This document shows positions 1 through 10,301 of a DNA stretch of 64,000 nt, one piece after another. The stretch's first letter is position 1. Each line of letters starts with the position of its first letter. Both the position numbers and the translations under genes were made by a program. The stretch covers positions 62,001-126,000 of the forward strand of contig NZ_JACJSA010000011.1 of NCBI RefSeq assembly GCF_014697545.1, in the 5' to 3' direction. This DNA comes from Oscillatoria sp. FACHB-1407. GTDB lineage: Bacteria; Cyanobacteriota; Cyanobacteriia; Elainellales; Elainellaceae. Under the pieces are notes generated by a model. It was not told where the DNA came from. It ran no database searches and worked only from the letters and a program-made list of their open reading frames with translations.

Positions 1-190
1 GCCTAATTGCCCTTGATGACAGCCTCGCTTCAACTACCTTGATTACGTCTAGAATTCTGAGGGCCATAGTATAGATTTTTCTTTGGGTTTGTGATAAGTA
101 TTGAAACCATTGCAACCAGTGCTAGAGCGACCTGATTGATTTGAATCCCCAATATAAACCTTCTTCTTTGGCAGGGAGTCGTTATCTAGC

Positions 191-3100
191 ATGAAGGGAA
201 TTTTTCTGTCTTATGCGCGTTCTGATGATGAGCCATTTGTAAAACGGCTCTATGAGGATTTAACCGAACGAGGATTTCAGGTTTGGTGGGATCGCCAGTC
301 AATGCCCAGTCGAGCTTTGACCTTTTTGCAGGAGATTCGAGATGCGATTGACCAGGCAGATCGACTGATCTTAGTCGTAGGACCTGCGGCAGTAAAGTCG
401 AACTATGTACGGCCAGAGTGGCTATATGCTCTCAGTGTTTGTAAGGTTGTAACTCCCCTCTTGCGAATAGGAGATTACAACCTTTTGCAAGAGTTTCCGC
501 CTGAACTGGCAAGACTGCATTGTCCCGATTGTCGTGAGCAGCGTCCTTATGAAGAGGCTTTAGCAGAAGTACTACGGGTGCTGAATGACCCAATCCCACC
601 ACTGGGTAACTTAGTTGGTGTGCCAGAGTTACCGCCTCATTATTTATCTCGATCTGAGAATCTACAGGCATTAGAAAACCTTCTATTGGCGGATGCTAAT
701 CGACCTGTCGTGATGACAGGTACGAGTCGTAAGGTCGGACTATGCGGCATGGGTGGTGCTGGTAAATCGGTGATTGCCTCTGGTTTGGCACGGGATTGTG
801 AAGTTCGACGTTCGTTTTCGGATGGAATTTTTTGGTTAACCGTAGGTCAAGAGCCGACCTTAACTACATTGCAAATTCAGCTTGCTCAAGCCTTGGGTAG
901 CGATCGCCAGATCTTTGAAGACGTTCGAGAAGGAAAAGAACATCTCCGTGAGTTACTAATCGATAAAGTTTGTCTTTTGATTCTAGATGACATCTGGCAA
1001 CTAGAGCAGGCAGATGCGTTCGATGTACTGGGTCAACGTTGCCGCATGGTGGTTACCACCCGCGATCGCGGCTTACTCACGGCGATCGGCGCAGTTGAAT
1101 ATCCTTTAGATGTTTTGAGTGCCGAGCAGTCATTGCTGCTGCTGGCACAGTGGGCAGATCAGGCAGTCGAAACGTTGCCCGATCAAGCTCATGAAACGGC
1201 GAAAGAGTGTGGATACTTGCCATTGGCACTATCGATGGCAGGGGCAATGGTGCGGGGTAAGCCCGATCGCTGGGATAATGTTCTGAGCCGCCTTCGCAGT
1301 GCCGACTTAGAAAAAATTCGGCAAGAGTTTCCTGGCTATCCCTATCCCAATCTACTGCGATCGCTCACGGTGAGTGTTGATGCCCTTGAGCCAACGGTTC
1401 GCACTCGCTATCTAGACTTTGCTGTGTTCCCCGAAGACACTGCGATTCCTGAAGCCGTTTTACAAACCTTCTGGCAGTCAGTTGGGTTAGATGCCTACGA
1501 TACGCAGGATGTATTGGATGAATTGGTCAAGCGATCGCTCCTGCGTCGAGATGAGCGCGGTTATCTCAGCCTGCACGACCTCCAGAGAGACTATCTGCAA
1601 AAACAAGCCGACCTACCGACTCTCCATACGCGCTTGTTGAATGCTTATGCTGCAAAATGTCCAGCAGGATGGTCAACCGGACCAGACGATGGCTATTTCC
1701 TTGACCACGTAATCTATCACTTGTCGATAGTGGCACGGCAGGATGAAATTGACCAAACCCTCGTGAACTTTGAGTTCTTAAGCAAGCGTCTCGCACAAGG
1801 TAACCCCAGCGCATTGATTGCCGACTTTCAATATGCATCTCCTGGGTTGCAGCCGCTTACTCAAACGCTACAGTTAGCTACCAGTCTAGTTGGCAATGAC
1901 CCAGCCCAGCTTAAGAGTCAACTCGTTGGTCGGTTGGGGCATCTGCGAGAGGCATCAATTCAACACTTTGTTGAAACGCTCAAGCAAGACAAAACTCAAC
2001 CCTGGTTGCGTCCTCGTCTTCCTACCCTGATTTCTTCTAAGTCTGGGTTGCTGAGTACCTGGCAAGCCTTTTCAAAAGAACCGATATGTCGGTTGCTGGT
2101 GTCGGATGACGAAACAACGCTGGCTGTTATTGAGAAGGATCAAGTTACTTATTGGGATATTGAGACAAGAAGCTCAATCAGTTCTGAGCAAGGACAAAAG
2201 ATTTTTCGAGGGTTAGACCTGACGACCTGGCAGAGTAATCTTCCAGAACTATCGTTTTATTTGGCTTGGAGCGTCTTCAACTTGCCTGTAGATGAACAGG
2301 AGTTTTCGTTTGAATGGTGTTTTTCTACTCCTGAAGCATCAATTATGGCTGAATGCCAAGTCCAAATGTACCGGCAGCAAACTCAGATCCAAATGCTCCG
2401 GAAGCCGATTACTGAGGATCAAATACTCAGTGGTGTTTACATTACGAGAGAAGGTCATCGAGTCCGTCTTCAGTCAGAAGATGAGCATCTTACAACGGCT
2501 GTTGCAATTTCAAAGGATGGAAATTGGTTGGCGTGTGGCACTCATGATGGAAACATCAGAATAGTGAATCTAACATCTATCAGTGCTAGTTCGCTACATT
2601 GGCAGAGCAAAGTCTGCAACGAACCAATTGTTGCCCTATCTCTATTTCCTAATAAAGACAAGGTTGCATTTCTGACATTTAGGGGAGTTTTGGGTGTTGC
2701 CCAAGTTGGCTCAGAAATTAAGCAAGAAAAGACATTGGCAAAAATGCCTGCCGGAGAGAAATACGTTTTTGTTAGCTCATCAGGAAAGCTTGCTGCTATT
2801 GTTGCTGAACAGACCAACATCCTTATACTTAATACACAAAACGGGAAAGAAGAAAGTCTTGAATTTCAGATAAAAGGCGTAGATGCAATACGCGCTCGGA
2901 TCACATCAGATACTCGATTCGTTGGAATTGAAATAATCTACGCACCGTATAATGAGATGCATCAAGAACTTTTTGGGATTTGCCAAGAACACGTAGTTCT
3001 AGACATTTCTACTATGAAAGTAGTTTATGACTCACTTAATGTGATATCCCGTGATTTGCCAAGCAGTATCTTCATATGTAAAAAGAATGGAGATTATTAT

Positions 3101-3523
3101 CTACGCCGACATGACATAAATAGAGATTCAAACGGCACCGAGGTAAATCGTTTAAGACATTACCCTCTGAATGGTAATAAGTTTGCAGAGAAAGCTGTTG
3201 AAGACTCTCTTCGCCTGGGCATTCTGTCCTCCATCCAAGGAGTCTTTTCTTCAGACTCTAAGGAGCGAAGAGAACCAGAATATGCGGTTCTCCCGTGGCT
3301 TGAGTCCCAAAAGGTATCAGGGAATGGAATCCGGTGTGAAGTTGCCGAAGATTCTCGCAGTGTTCAGGTGATTTTGGCAGATGATGCCTCGACAACACTG
3401 ACGTTTACACCAGACGATCCGGTGGTTAATGCTGCCATTTCTGAGGATGGATCTTGTGTGGCGATCGCCTGTGAATCGGGTCAATTACACTTTGTCGATG
3501 TTGTTATTCCTGCTCAAGGTTAG
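191..3523 (+). CDS. TIR / NB-ARC STAND protein with C-terminal beta-propeller-like region
   Basis: An 1110-residue multidomain signalling ATPase. Residues 1-130 form a TIR domain: FLSYARSDDE at the N-terminus, the VWWDR strand, and a likely catalytic glutamate at E76 in RPEW. Residues about 150-450 are NB-ARC: P-loop GMGGAGKS at 186-193, Walker B LLILDDIW near 262, MVVTTRD, and GYLPLAL. A winged-helix/leucine-rich segment follows, and the last 450 residues contain weak WD40-like strands (AISKDGNWLACGTHDGNIRI and AAISEDGSCVAIACESG). TIR-STAND proteins of bacteria are known as NAD-cleaving, often antiphage, effectors, with the C-terminal repeats sensing the trigger; that role is inferred here. 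The middle of the C-terminal half is diverged and shows no clear repeat periodicity. No partner gene is adjacent. Confidence 0.9.
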   Translation: MKGIFLSYARSDDEPFVKRLYEDLTERGFQVWWDRQSMPSRALTFLQEIRDAIDQADRLILVVGPAAVKSNYVRPEWLYALSVCKVVTPLLRIGDYNLLQEFPPELARLHCPDCREQRPYEEALAEVLRVLNDPIPPLGNLVGVPELPPHYLSRSENLQALENLLLADANRPVVMTGTSRKVGLCGMGGAGKSVIASGLARDCEVRRSFSDGIFWLTVGQEPTLTTLQIQLAQALGSDRQIFEDVREGKEHLRELLIDKVCLLILDDIWQLEQADAFDVLGQRCRMVVTTRDRGLLTAIGAVEYPLDVLSAEQSLLLLAQWADQAVETLPDQAHETAKECGYLPLALSMAGAMVRGKPDRWDNVLSRLRSADLEKIRQEFPGYPYPNLLRSLTVSVDALEPTVRTRYLDFAVFPEDTAIPEAVLQTFWQSVGLDAYDTQDVLDELVKRSLLRRDERGYLSLHDLQRDYLQKQADLPTLHTRLLNAYAAKCPAGWSTGPDDGYFLDHVIYHLSIVARQDEIDQTLVNFEFLSKRLAQGNPSALIADFQYASPGLQPLTQTLQLATSLVGNDPAQLKSQLVGRLGHLREASIQHFVETLKQDKTQPWLRPRLPTLISSKSGLLSTWQAFSKEPICRLLVSDDETTLAVIEKDQVTYWDIETRSSISSEQGQKIFRGLDLTTWQSNLPELSFYLAWSVFNLPVDEQEFSFEWCFSTPEASIMAECQVQMYRQQTQIQMLRKPITEDQILSGVYITREGHRVRLQSEDEHLTTAVAISKDGNWLACGTHDGNIRIVNLTSISASSLHWQSKVCNEPIVALSLFPNKDKVAFLTFRGVLGVAQVGSEIKQEKTLAKMPAGEKYVFVSSSGKLAAIVAEQTNILILNTQNGKEESLEFQIKGVDAIRARITSDTRFVGIEIIYAPYNEMHQELFGICQEHVVLDISTMKVVYDSLNVISRDLPSSIFICKKNGDYYLRRHDINRDSNGTEVNRLRHYPLNGNKFAEKAVEDSLRLGILSSIQGVFSSDSKERREPEYAVLPWLESQKVSGNGIRCEVAEDSRSVQVILADDASTTLTFTPDDPVVNAAISEDGSCVAIACESGQLHFVDVVIPAQG

Positions 3524-3730
3524 TTTCCTTCTTTCACAACTATTATCAACCTCGTTGACCCTTTAGAATTTGCGGATGAAAACGCTCAGTAAGATTGTCA
3601 CTGAGCGAAATCCTCAAGATCTCAGTTTTGGAGGAAGTTGTGCGATCGCTAGAGGAGAGGGCTTTGCAGATGACTCCCTCTCTTGCCCGTGTGCCTCAAC
3701 AACCTGTGCCTTTACGGTCTTTTGTGGTGG

Positions 3731-3915
3731 AGGAGCGATCGCCCTTGTTACTGTGGGCAGTTGAGGTGAGGGTGATGAGCAGATCTCGAAGCGTGTTTGA
3801 GAGGAGGAGCGATCGCCGTTGTTGTTCTTCAGTGTGATTGAAGCGGTTGAGCTAAACACGGCTCTGAGCACGGTTGGGAGGAGGAGCGATCGCCGTTGTT
3901 GCTTTGGGCAGTGGA
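3731..3915. repeat. HIP1-centred direct repeat, three copies
   Basis: The block GAGGAGCGATCGCC followed by (C/G)TTGTT begins at 3731, 3804 and 3881, so the copies are spaced 73 and 77 bp. The flanking text (TTGGGCAG or TGTGGGCAGT, GGTTGAG) is partly repeated too. Short open frames across this stretch are low-complexity products of the repeat, and I do not call a gene between 3524 and 3946. Confidence 0.6.
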
Positions 3916-3946
3916 GGCAGCCTAGATAACAACTGACCTGATCGCT

Positions 3947-4120
3947 TTAGTAGGAGATGCCGCGATATTGCAGGTGACGAGGCTGAGGTTGGGTTGTGGT
4001 AGTAGGCTCAACACGATAGGTAGGATAGGTAGCACCCCGATACTGACAGTTGATAGTGCCAGTTGTGGTTTCATCGGTGGTGTTGATCTGGTAGGAGGTG
4101 CCGCGATAGATGAGAGTCAT
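3947..4120 (-). CDS. DUF4278 domain small protein
   Basis: A 57-residue protein. It starts MTLIYRGTSYQ, has an internal QYRGATY and ends LQYRGISY, so the YRG-x-x-Y motif that defines the cyanobacterial DUF4278 family appears three times. The ATG at 4120 is preceded by AAGGA about 9 bases upstream. The function of the family is unknown; the proteins are short, soluble and nearly restricted to cyanobacteria. A Thr-rich linker (TTTTQP) joins the second and third motifs. It stands alone, with a repeat field downstream and a long intergenic region upstream. Confidence 0.8.
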   Translation of the reverse strand: MTLIYRGTSYQINTTDETTTGTINCQYRGATYPTYRVEPTTTTQPQPRHLQYRGISY

Positions 4121-4637
4121 GGCTGAAGTTCCTTTGCTTTAAAGCGTGTGTTTGTTTCGATGTTTTATTTATAGGGGTTTTGCCCTTGCAAATCGATTGG
4201 GAAAAGTTAAGGAGTTTACTGAATTGGCAGTGAGGAAAGTTAAGGAAGGGGATCTGTGCAGGAGGTGCCATTAGAGAAGTTTTCTAGCAATTTAGGGGTA
4301 CTCCAGTTGCTAGAACAACTCTGGAAGTGCTTGGTAGAGAGGGCTTGTAGCAGCTTTACCTCATCACCTTGCTTCTTACATCGGTGGTGAAGTCGCTCTG
4401 GGTTGCTTGCTCTGACTACTGCTTCACCCTCTTGCTTTACCCCTCTTGCTTTAAGACTTGCCCTAAGTTAACCCCACCTCCTATGTGGTGATAAACCCTC
4501 TTGGACGGAGCATCTGGTATAGTAACGACCCGCTTCACTCGCCGCTAGTAACCTTCTATTCTCAACCAACTCGATATGGTCGGTGTGCAAGCGAGTTGTT
4601 ATACGGCTGTAATTTACACGTTCTGCTAAAAACTCGT
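4121..4637. other. Intergenic region with a hairpin repeat
   Basis: No gene recognised. The stretch holds a 9-bp perfect inverted repeat, TTCTAGCAA at 4282-4290 against TTGCTAGAA at 4307-4315, with GGGGTACTCC in the loop. A related element lies at 7637-7670. Further along, the phrase CCTCTTGCTTTA is directly repeated near 4430-4450. Confidence 0.5.
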
Positions 4638-5081
4638 CTAAACTATTTTCTGCATAGGTTGAAATCTAATTCCTGATACCTCCTGCACATCAGAAGTAAC
4701 TTCAAAACCACATTTTCTGTAAAACTGTACTGCATTCAATGATGCTTTAACAGTGAGCCGAGCCACTCCTGAACTTTTCGCCTGTTGCTCTATAAAATCA
4801 ATTAGCATCCTACCTAATCCTTGTCTTTGCTCACTGGCAACTATATAAAGTTGAGAAATATGAAACTTTTTACTAACTGCCATATATCCAAGTAAAGCAC
4901 CACTTAATTGCACACCATACACATCAACATTTGGATCTGAAAATGCTGCTTCAACATCTTTAGCAAGGTTTTCAGAAAAAAACTTTTTTCCCTCTTCAGA
5001 AAAGGTCGGCAGGACAAACTCTTCTGAGACTCGTTTGGCTATTACCAGTGCTTCGGTTGAGTTGTCAAGTTTAACAATCAT
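4638..5081 (-). CDS. GNAT family N-acetyltransferase
   Basis: A 147-residue single-domain acetyltransferase of the GNAT fold. The acetyl-CoA pyrophosphate-binding segment is QRQGLGRMLIDFI around residues 86-98, preceded by the beta-4 strand ISQLYIV and followed by the C-terminal AVQFYRKCGFEV motif that is near-universal in the family. Length is normal for the family. It would transfer an acetyl group from acetyl-CoA to an amine; the substrate cannot be read from sequence. It is probably monocistronic. A broken second GNAT gene on the same strand lies 300 bp upstream, and the two are not close paralogues. Confidence 0.85.
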   Translation of the reverse strand: MIVKLDNSTEALVIAKRVSEEFVLPTFSEEGKKFFSENLAKDVEAAFSDPNVDVYGVQLSGALLGYMAVSKKFHISQLYIVASEQRQGLGRMLIDFIEQQAKSSGVARLTVKASLNAVQFYRKCGFEVTSDVQEVSGIRFQPMQKIV

Positions 5082-5113
5082 ATCGGCATGGTATTTGATA
5101 CAGCATAAATTCT

Positions 5114-5326
5114 CTAGATTGTCAGCGCAACAATCTCAATCGTTGCCTTACCGATAATTTCAGCTAATTTGACTTTGAACATTATAAACAAACTTTCAAT
5201 GCCGCTCTCACTCAAAATCGAAGCCGTATAATGATTCTGGTCTGCGGTTGCCAATACCTTTGCGACACCACAAGCGACTTTGGTCAAGCCGCTGCACCAG
5301 AATTGTTTATACCGCATCACTAACAA
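5114..5326 (-). CDS. Short hypothetical ORF, doubtful
   Basis: A 70-residue open frame between two acetyltransferase genes. It has one mildly hydrophobic C-terminal stretch (KATIEIVALTI) and no motif I recognise. It may start at an internal ATG near 5317. No convincing ribosome binding site is visible. It could equally be a remnant of a degraded gene, since the next gene upstream is a pseudogene. Confidence 0.25.
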   Translation of the reverse strand: MLVMRYKQFWCSGLTKVACGVAKVLATADQNHYTASILSESGIESLFIMFKVKLAEIIGKATIEIVALTI

Positions 5327-5379
5327 GACAAGTGCGATCGCTCAAATCAGTCATTCCCAATCTCTTCCTAACTCTTATA

Positions 5380-5837
5380 CTAATCCGATGACTCATTTAC
5401 CAACCATGTTCCGATGACTTGTCCCATGCCGATAGGTTGCTCTACAAAACCAAGTTTTGCATAAAGTTCGGGAACATCATCTGTAAATAAGTAAACGTGT
5501 TGTCCCTTTAATCGACTTAGTAGCTTTTGGATCATTGTTGTTGCAATACCCTGACGACGATATGCGCTGAGTGTCCAAACATCAACAAGACAAGCATTGA
5601 AACACCATCAGATAAAACACGGGCAGTGCCAATAATTTGACTACCAGCATAGGCAATACAGGCAACATAGCTATTTTCAAACGATTTTTTAAGCTGTCCT
5701 GGACTGCGCCCATTGTCAAAGGCATCTTGGCATAATGTTGTTTTCATCTCTACCCAATTAATATTATCTAGCTCAGTTTTATAGGTGATTTCTGGCATTT
5801 CAAAATAAACCCTTGAATGTCGGGTGACATGCTTCAA
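5380..5837 (-). pseudogene. GNAT acetyltransferase, broken by a one-base deletion
   Basis: The first frame starts at 5837 and reads MKHVTRHSRVYFEMPEITYK up to ARVLSDGVS, a normal GNAT N-terminal half (YVACIAYAGSQIIGTARVLSDG). Near 5600 the frame is lost. The other half continues in the next frame as ACLVDVWTLSAYRRQGIATT, then MIQKLLSRLKGQHVYLFTDD and ELYAKLGF, ending at a TAG at 5380-5382. YRRQGIATTMI is the acetyl-CoA loop and LYAKLGF the terminal motif. Restoring one A in the AA run around 5600 gives SDGVSNACLVDVWTL without a break. This is a recent-looking frameshift, or possibly a sequencing error, in an otherwise intact gene of about 150 codons. Confidence 0.8.
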
Positions 5838-6337
5838 TTGGGAAGTTGCAGTATTCGCCCCACTGACAATCTTAAACCAATGCTCCTTCAGGAATCTCTA
5901 GGCTACTTGAGGCTGAACATCCACAGATAGTTTTGGTTGCTGTTCCCACCGAGGGCTTGCGGCATAACTATTGAGTAGACAGAACGCTTCTACCTATCTA
6001 CCCAGTTTCGGTGGATAGAGTGAATCATTCTGCATAGTAGGCTCTTTTTAAGTGGATAGGCAAAACCCTTCTTCATATCTTCAGTATTCAGTACAAAGGT
6101 CAGTTTGGGTGATGCTTCTTGAAGCAGGGGAAGAAGAGATCACCCACAAAGGAAAGAAGGAAAAAAGAAAAGAAGAGGGAGAAGCGATTATCTTAAATGT
6201 CAAGCCTGTTATGAGAGCACATAACGTGGCGGGCGTTTTGCTATAAGCAGGAATTCAGCACAACTATCCAACCCTAAATCCTTGTTAGAGTCTTGCTCAA
6301 CAGAACAAATACCAAAACGTTAGAACCGGATCAACCG
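5838..6337. other. Intergenic region upstream of the IS110 transposase end
   Basis: About 500 bp without a gene I can support. Open frames are short and interrupted; a purine-rich tract (GGAAAGAAGGAAAAAAGAAA) lies near 6151. Insertion-sequence ends were not identifiable by eye. Confidence 0.4.
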
Positions 6338-7910
<1,573 letters not shown>

Positions 7911-7956
7911 TTGACATTTAGAGCAATTGCTCTAATAATTAGAGTAATCACTCTAA
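7911..7956 (+). promoter_or_regulatory. Promoter with two TetR-type operators
   Basis: TTGACA at 7911-7916 and AATAAT at 7934-7939 are separated by 17 bases, a near-consensus sigma-70 promoter. The spacer carries a perfect 18-bp palindrome TTAGAGCAATTGCTCTAA at 7918-7935. A second copy with one mismatch, TTAGAGTAATCACTCTAA, is at 7939-7956. The two centres are 21 bp apart, two helical turns. This is the expected geometry for autorepression by the TetR-family protein encoded 17 bp downstream. Confidence 0.8.
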
Positions 7957-7972
7957 ACTAATATTTGCAGCT

Positions 7973-8632
7973 ATGAAGACTAGGGGCACCAAGTCTCGGA
8001 TTATTGAAACAGCCATCGAGTTATTTAACCAACATGGAACTCAGGCAGTCTCTACTAATCACATTGCTGAAGCAATGAAGATCAGTCCTGGAAATCTTTA
8101 TTACCATTTCAAAAACAAACAGGAGATTATTCGTTTGATTTTGGAACAAATGATTAGCTTATTTGATGGTGGATGGACATCACATCCAAAACCATCCTTG
8201 GCAAACCTTCAAGACATGTTAAGTCGAAGCTTTTTTTTGCTATGGGAATATCGTTTCTTTCATCGAGAACTGATTGCCTTGCTAAACGCTGATCCTGAGC
8301 TAAAGAAGCGATATCGCACCATTCGCAGACAGCGATTGATAGAAATCGAGTCGTTTTGCCGTGGATTGATTGAGAGTGGTGTTTTGCGCTCACCAAATGA
8401 TCCAAAAACTCTCACTTCAATTACAAAAATTATTTGGTTGATTAGTGATTATTGGCTTGCATTCCTCGATCTTGAAGACGAAGTGATTAGTCCAGAAACC
8501 GTTGAAGAAGCAATCAACTTAATTATCCAAGTTATGCTTCCTTACCTGAGTGACGCAGCATTGCATGAATTATCTACTTCTGCCCAATCTACCAATTTGC
8601 CCAAGATTATAACCATGGAGATCCCCTCATGA
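7973..8632 (+). CDS. TetR/AcrR family transcriptional regulator
   Basis: A 219-residue repressor. The N-terminal helix-turn-helix is typical: IIETAIELFNQHGTQAVSTN followed by HIAEAMKISPGNLYYHFKNK, residues about 9-50. The remaining 165 residues are an all-helical ligand-binding and dimer domain with no obvious ligand signature. It starts 17 bp after two palindromic operators that overlap its own promoter. Its last four bases overlap the start of the nitroreductase-like gene, so the two are one operon. The likely job is to repress the pair until a small molecule handled by the oxidoreductase is present (inference). Confidence 0.92.
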   Translation: MKTRGTKSRIIETAIELFNQHGTQAVSTNHIAEAMKISPGNLYYHFKNKQEIIRLILEQMISLFDGGWTSHPKPSLANLQDMLSRSFFLLWEYRFFHRELIALLNADPELKKRYRTIRRQRLIEIESFCRGLIESGVLRSPNDPKTLTSITKIIWLISDYWLAFLDLEDEVISPETVEEAINLIIQVMLPYLSDAALHELSTSAQSTNLPKIITMEIPS

Positions 8633-9810
8633 AGAAAAGAACATTCCTTAAACTCATGTCCGCTACTACAGTAACTGTTTTGGTTGCTGGTGGCGTCTAC
8701 CAGGCTCATGGAAAAGGAGTTTTCAGTACAGGTAAAGGACCTGCTTACGAACCTTGGCATACCTGGCGAACTGATGAACCGGAAGGATCTTTGGCTTTAG
8801 TTCGAGCTGCGATTTTAGCTGCAAATCCTCACAACACTCAACCTTGGTTGTTTCAAGTAACAGAATCACAGATTGAGCTATACGCTGATATTTCTCGTCA
8901 CTTAGGAACGATGGATCCTTATTTTCGAGAAATGTACATCGGTTTAGGATGTGCGATTGAAAATATGATTTTGGCAGCTAGTGCAAATGGATATCAATAC
9001 CAACTCACTCTTGGGTCAGGTACATTAACAGACTTACCTCCAAATGCAAAGCTTAAACGGGTTGCTACGCTGAAATTGTCATCTGGGCCGGTTGTTATTC
9101 CACCTTTGTACGACGCTATCCCCAATCGCCATACTAATCGGGCGGTATACGATTCCAATCGTTCCGTTGAGTCAGAAGTTTTAGAAACCTTTCAAGCATT
9201 ATTTCAAAGCGAGTCTGATTTGAAATTGTTTTTGTTTACTTCAGAAGCCGCTCGCCACAGGTTTGCTGCGGGCACAGTACGGGCAACAGAACAGATTGTG
9301 GCGGACGCTGATATGATTCATGACAGTGGCAGGTGGTTTCGCCCCACTTGGCAGGAGCTTCAAAAACACCGAAGCGGTGTTCACATTGATGCATCTGGGA
9401 TGACTGCAATGAACCGAGCATTAGCTAAAGTATCTCCACCTATTTCAGAAGAGACCGCGCATCAAGCTTGGATAGATGCGACTAAAATAACATTGGCAAG
9501 CACTCCTGTTTTAGGACTAATTTCAGTGCGAGATTTGTACGACCAGTCTCAATCCTTAAAAGCAGGACAGCTTTGGCAACGGATGCATCTTTGGGCAACA
9601 ACACAAGGATTAGCGGCACAACCTATCAATCAATTGCCAGAGATGGTTGACCGAGAACTTCAATTAGGTGAAGAGCCACGTACTGCACAGTTTCTTGCTC
9701 AACTCAGTGGAGATCCTTTGTGGAAACCAACGTTTGCTTTTCGCCTTGGTTATCCTACTTTGGAAGGGCTAGTAAGTGCTCGTCGCCCGGTTGAAGATGT
9801 CGTTGTCTAA
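8629..9810 (+). CDS. Nitroreductase-fold FMN oxidoreductase (Acg-like), exported or membrane-anchored
   Basis: A 393-residue protein. The N-terminus KKRTFLKLMSATTVTVLVAG is a signal or anchor segment. The body has the nitroreductase hallmarks of the Acg-like group: AAILAANPHNTQPWLF near residue 58, YIGLGCAIENMILAA, NRHTNR, and a C-terminal WKPTFAFRLGYP. Such proteins bind FMN or are degenerate flavin-binding relatives; the substrate is unknown. The ATG overlaps the TetR stop (ATGA), implying translational coupling. Co-regulation with a TetR repressor suggests a role in xenobiotic or quinone stress. Confidence 0.8.
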   Translation: MKKRTFLKLMSATTVTVLVAGGVYQAHGKGVFSTGKGPAYEPWHTWRTDEPEGSLALVRAAILAANPHNTQPWLFQVTESQIELYADISRHLGTMDPYFREMYIGLGCAIENMILAASANGYQYQLTLGSGTLTDLPPNAKLKRVATLKLSSGPVVIPPLYDAIPNRHTNRAVYDSNRSVESEVLETFQALFQSESDLKLFLFTSEAARHRFAAGTVRATEQIVADADMIHDSGRWFRPTWQELQKHRSGVHIDASGMTAMNRALAKVSPPISEETAHQAWIDATKITLASTPVLGLISVRDLYDQSQSLKAGQLWQRMHLWATTQGLAAQPINQLPEMVDRELQLGEEPRTAQFLAQLSGDPLWKPTFAFRLGYPTLEGLVSARRPVEDVVV

Positions 9811-10092
9811 GAGCTTTAGAGAAAGCATACTAAGCCTCCTGTGCAGAAAGGACAGCTGCGGCGATCGCTTTCTGTGCAGGATTCAGGGTTAAATCACTCA
9901 AGCTCCACACGTAATCACGGTAGGTAGTAGTTTACCGAGTTGTGATCAGAATACTAAAAGTGGACGCAGCGATCCCAGCACAACTTTAATTACAGCAGAG
10001 TAAGCTGAGTTAACCTGGTTGAATAATACCAGAAACATCAAACGTGTCGTAAAAAACATGATGTAATTCAAACTACTTGAGAGGAATCAGAC

Positions 10093-10269
10093 ATGAGTTT
10101 AGTTGATGGAATGAATGCTCTCCCACAAGTTCAAGGCAATCACCAAATTCTCACAATTCTTTTGGTTCAACTTGAAGAAGTGGAGGAGCAAATTGAGGGT
10201 TTACAACATACACGTTTAGAATTGCTAAAGAAGATCTCCATGGGGTGTAATCAGATGGCTGTAAAATAG
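10093..10269 (+). CDS. Small hypothetical protein
   Basis: A 58-residue protein starting MSLVDGMNALPQVQGNHQIL, then a charged, heptad-like helix (VQLEEVEEQIEGLQHTRLEL) that could form a coiled coil. GAGGAA sits about 7 bases before the ATG, a good ribosome binding site. I do not recognise the family. It ends 33 bp from the left end of the IS66 element; on the other side of that element is an open frame lacking its start, which may have been its operon partner. Confidence 0.55.
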   Translation: MSLVDGMNALPQVQGNHQILTILLVQLEEVEEQIEGLQHTRLELLKKISMGCNQMAVK

Positions 10270-10301
10270 TGCCACGAAACGCTAAAAGCTTTATTTTGTA
10301 A

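Noticed and set aside
3570-3871. Several 60-85 codon frames in the HIP1 repeat field
   Set aside because: They overlap on both strands, are low complexity and have no ribosome binding sites.
3640-3900. CRISPR array
   Set aside because: Three copies spaced by 73-77 bp centred on the HIP1 octamer, with repeated rather than unique spacers; not a CRISPR.
6052-6246. 64-codon frame with a Lys/Glu-rich stretch
   Set aside because: Purine-rich composition artefact, no motif or start signal.
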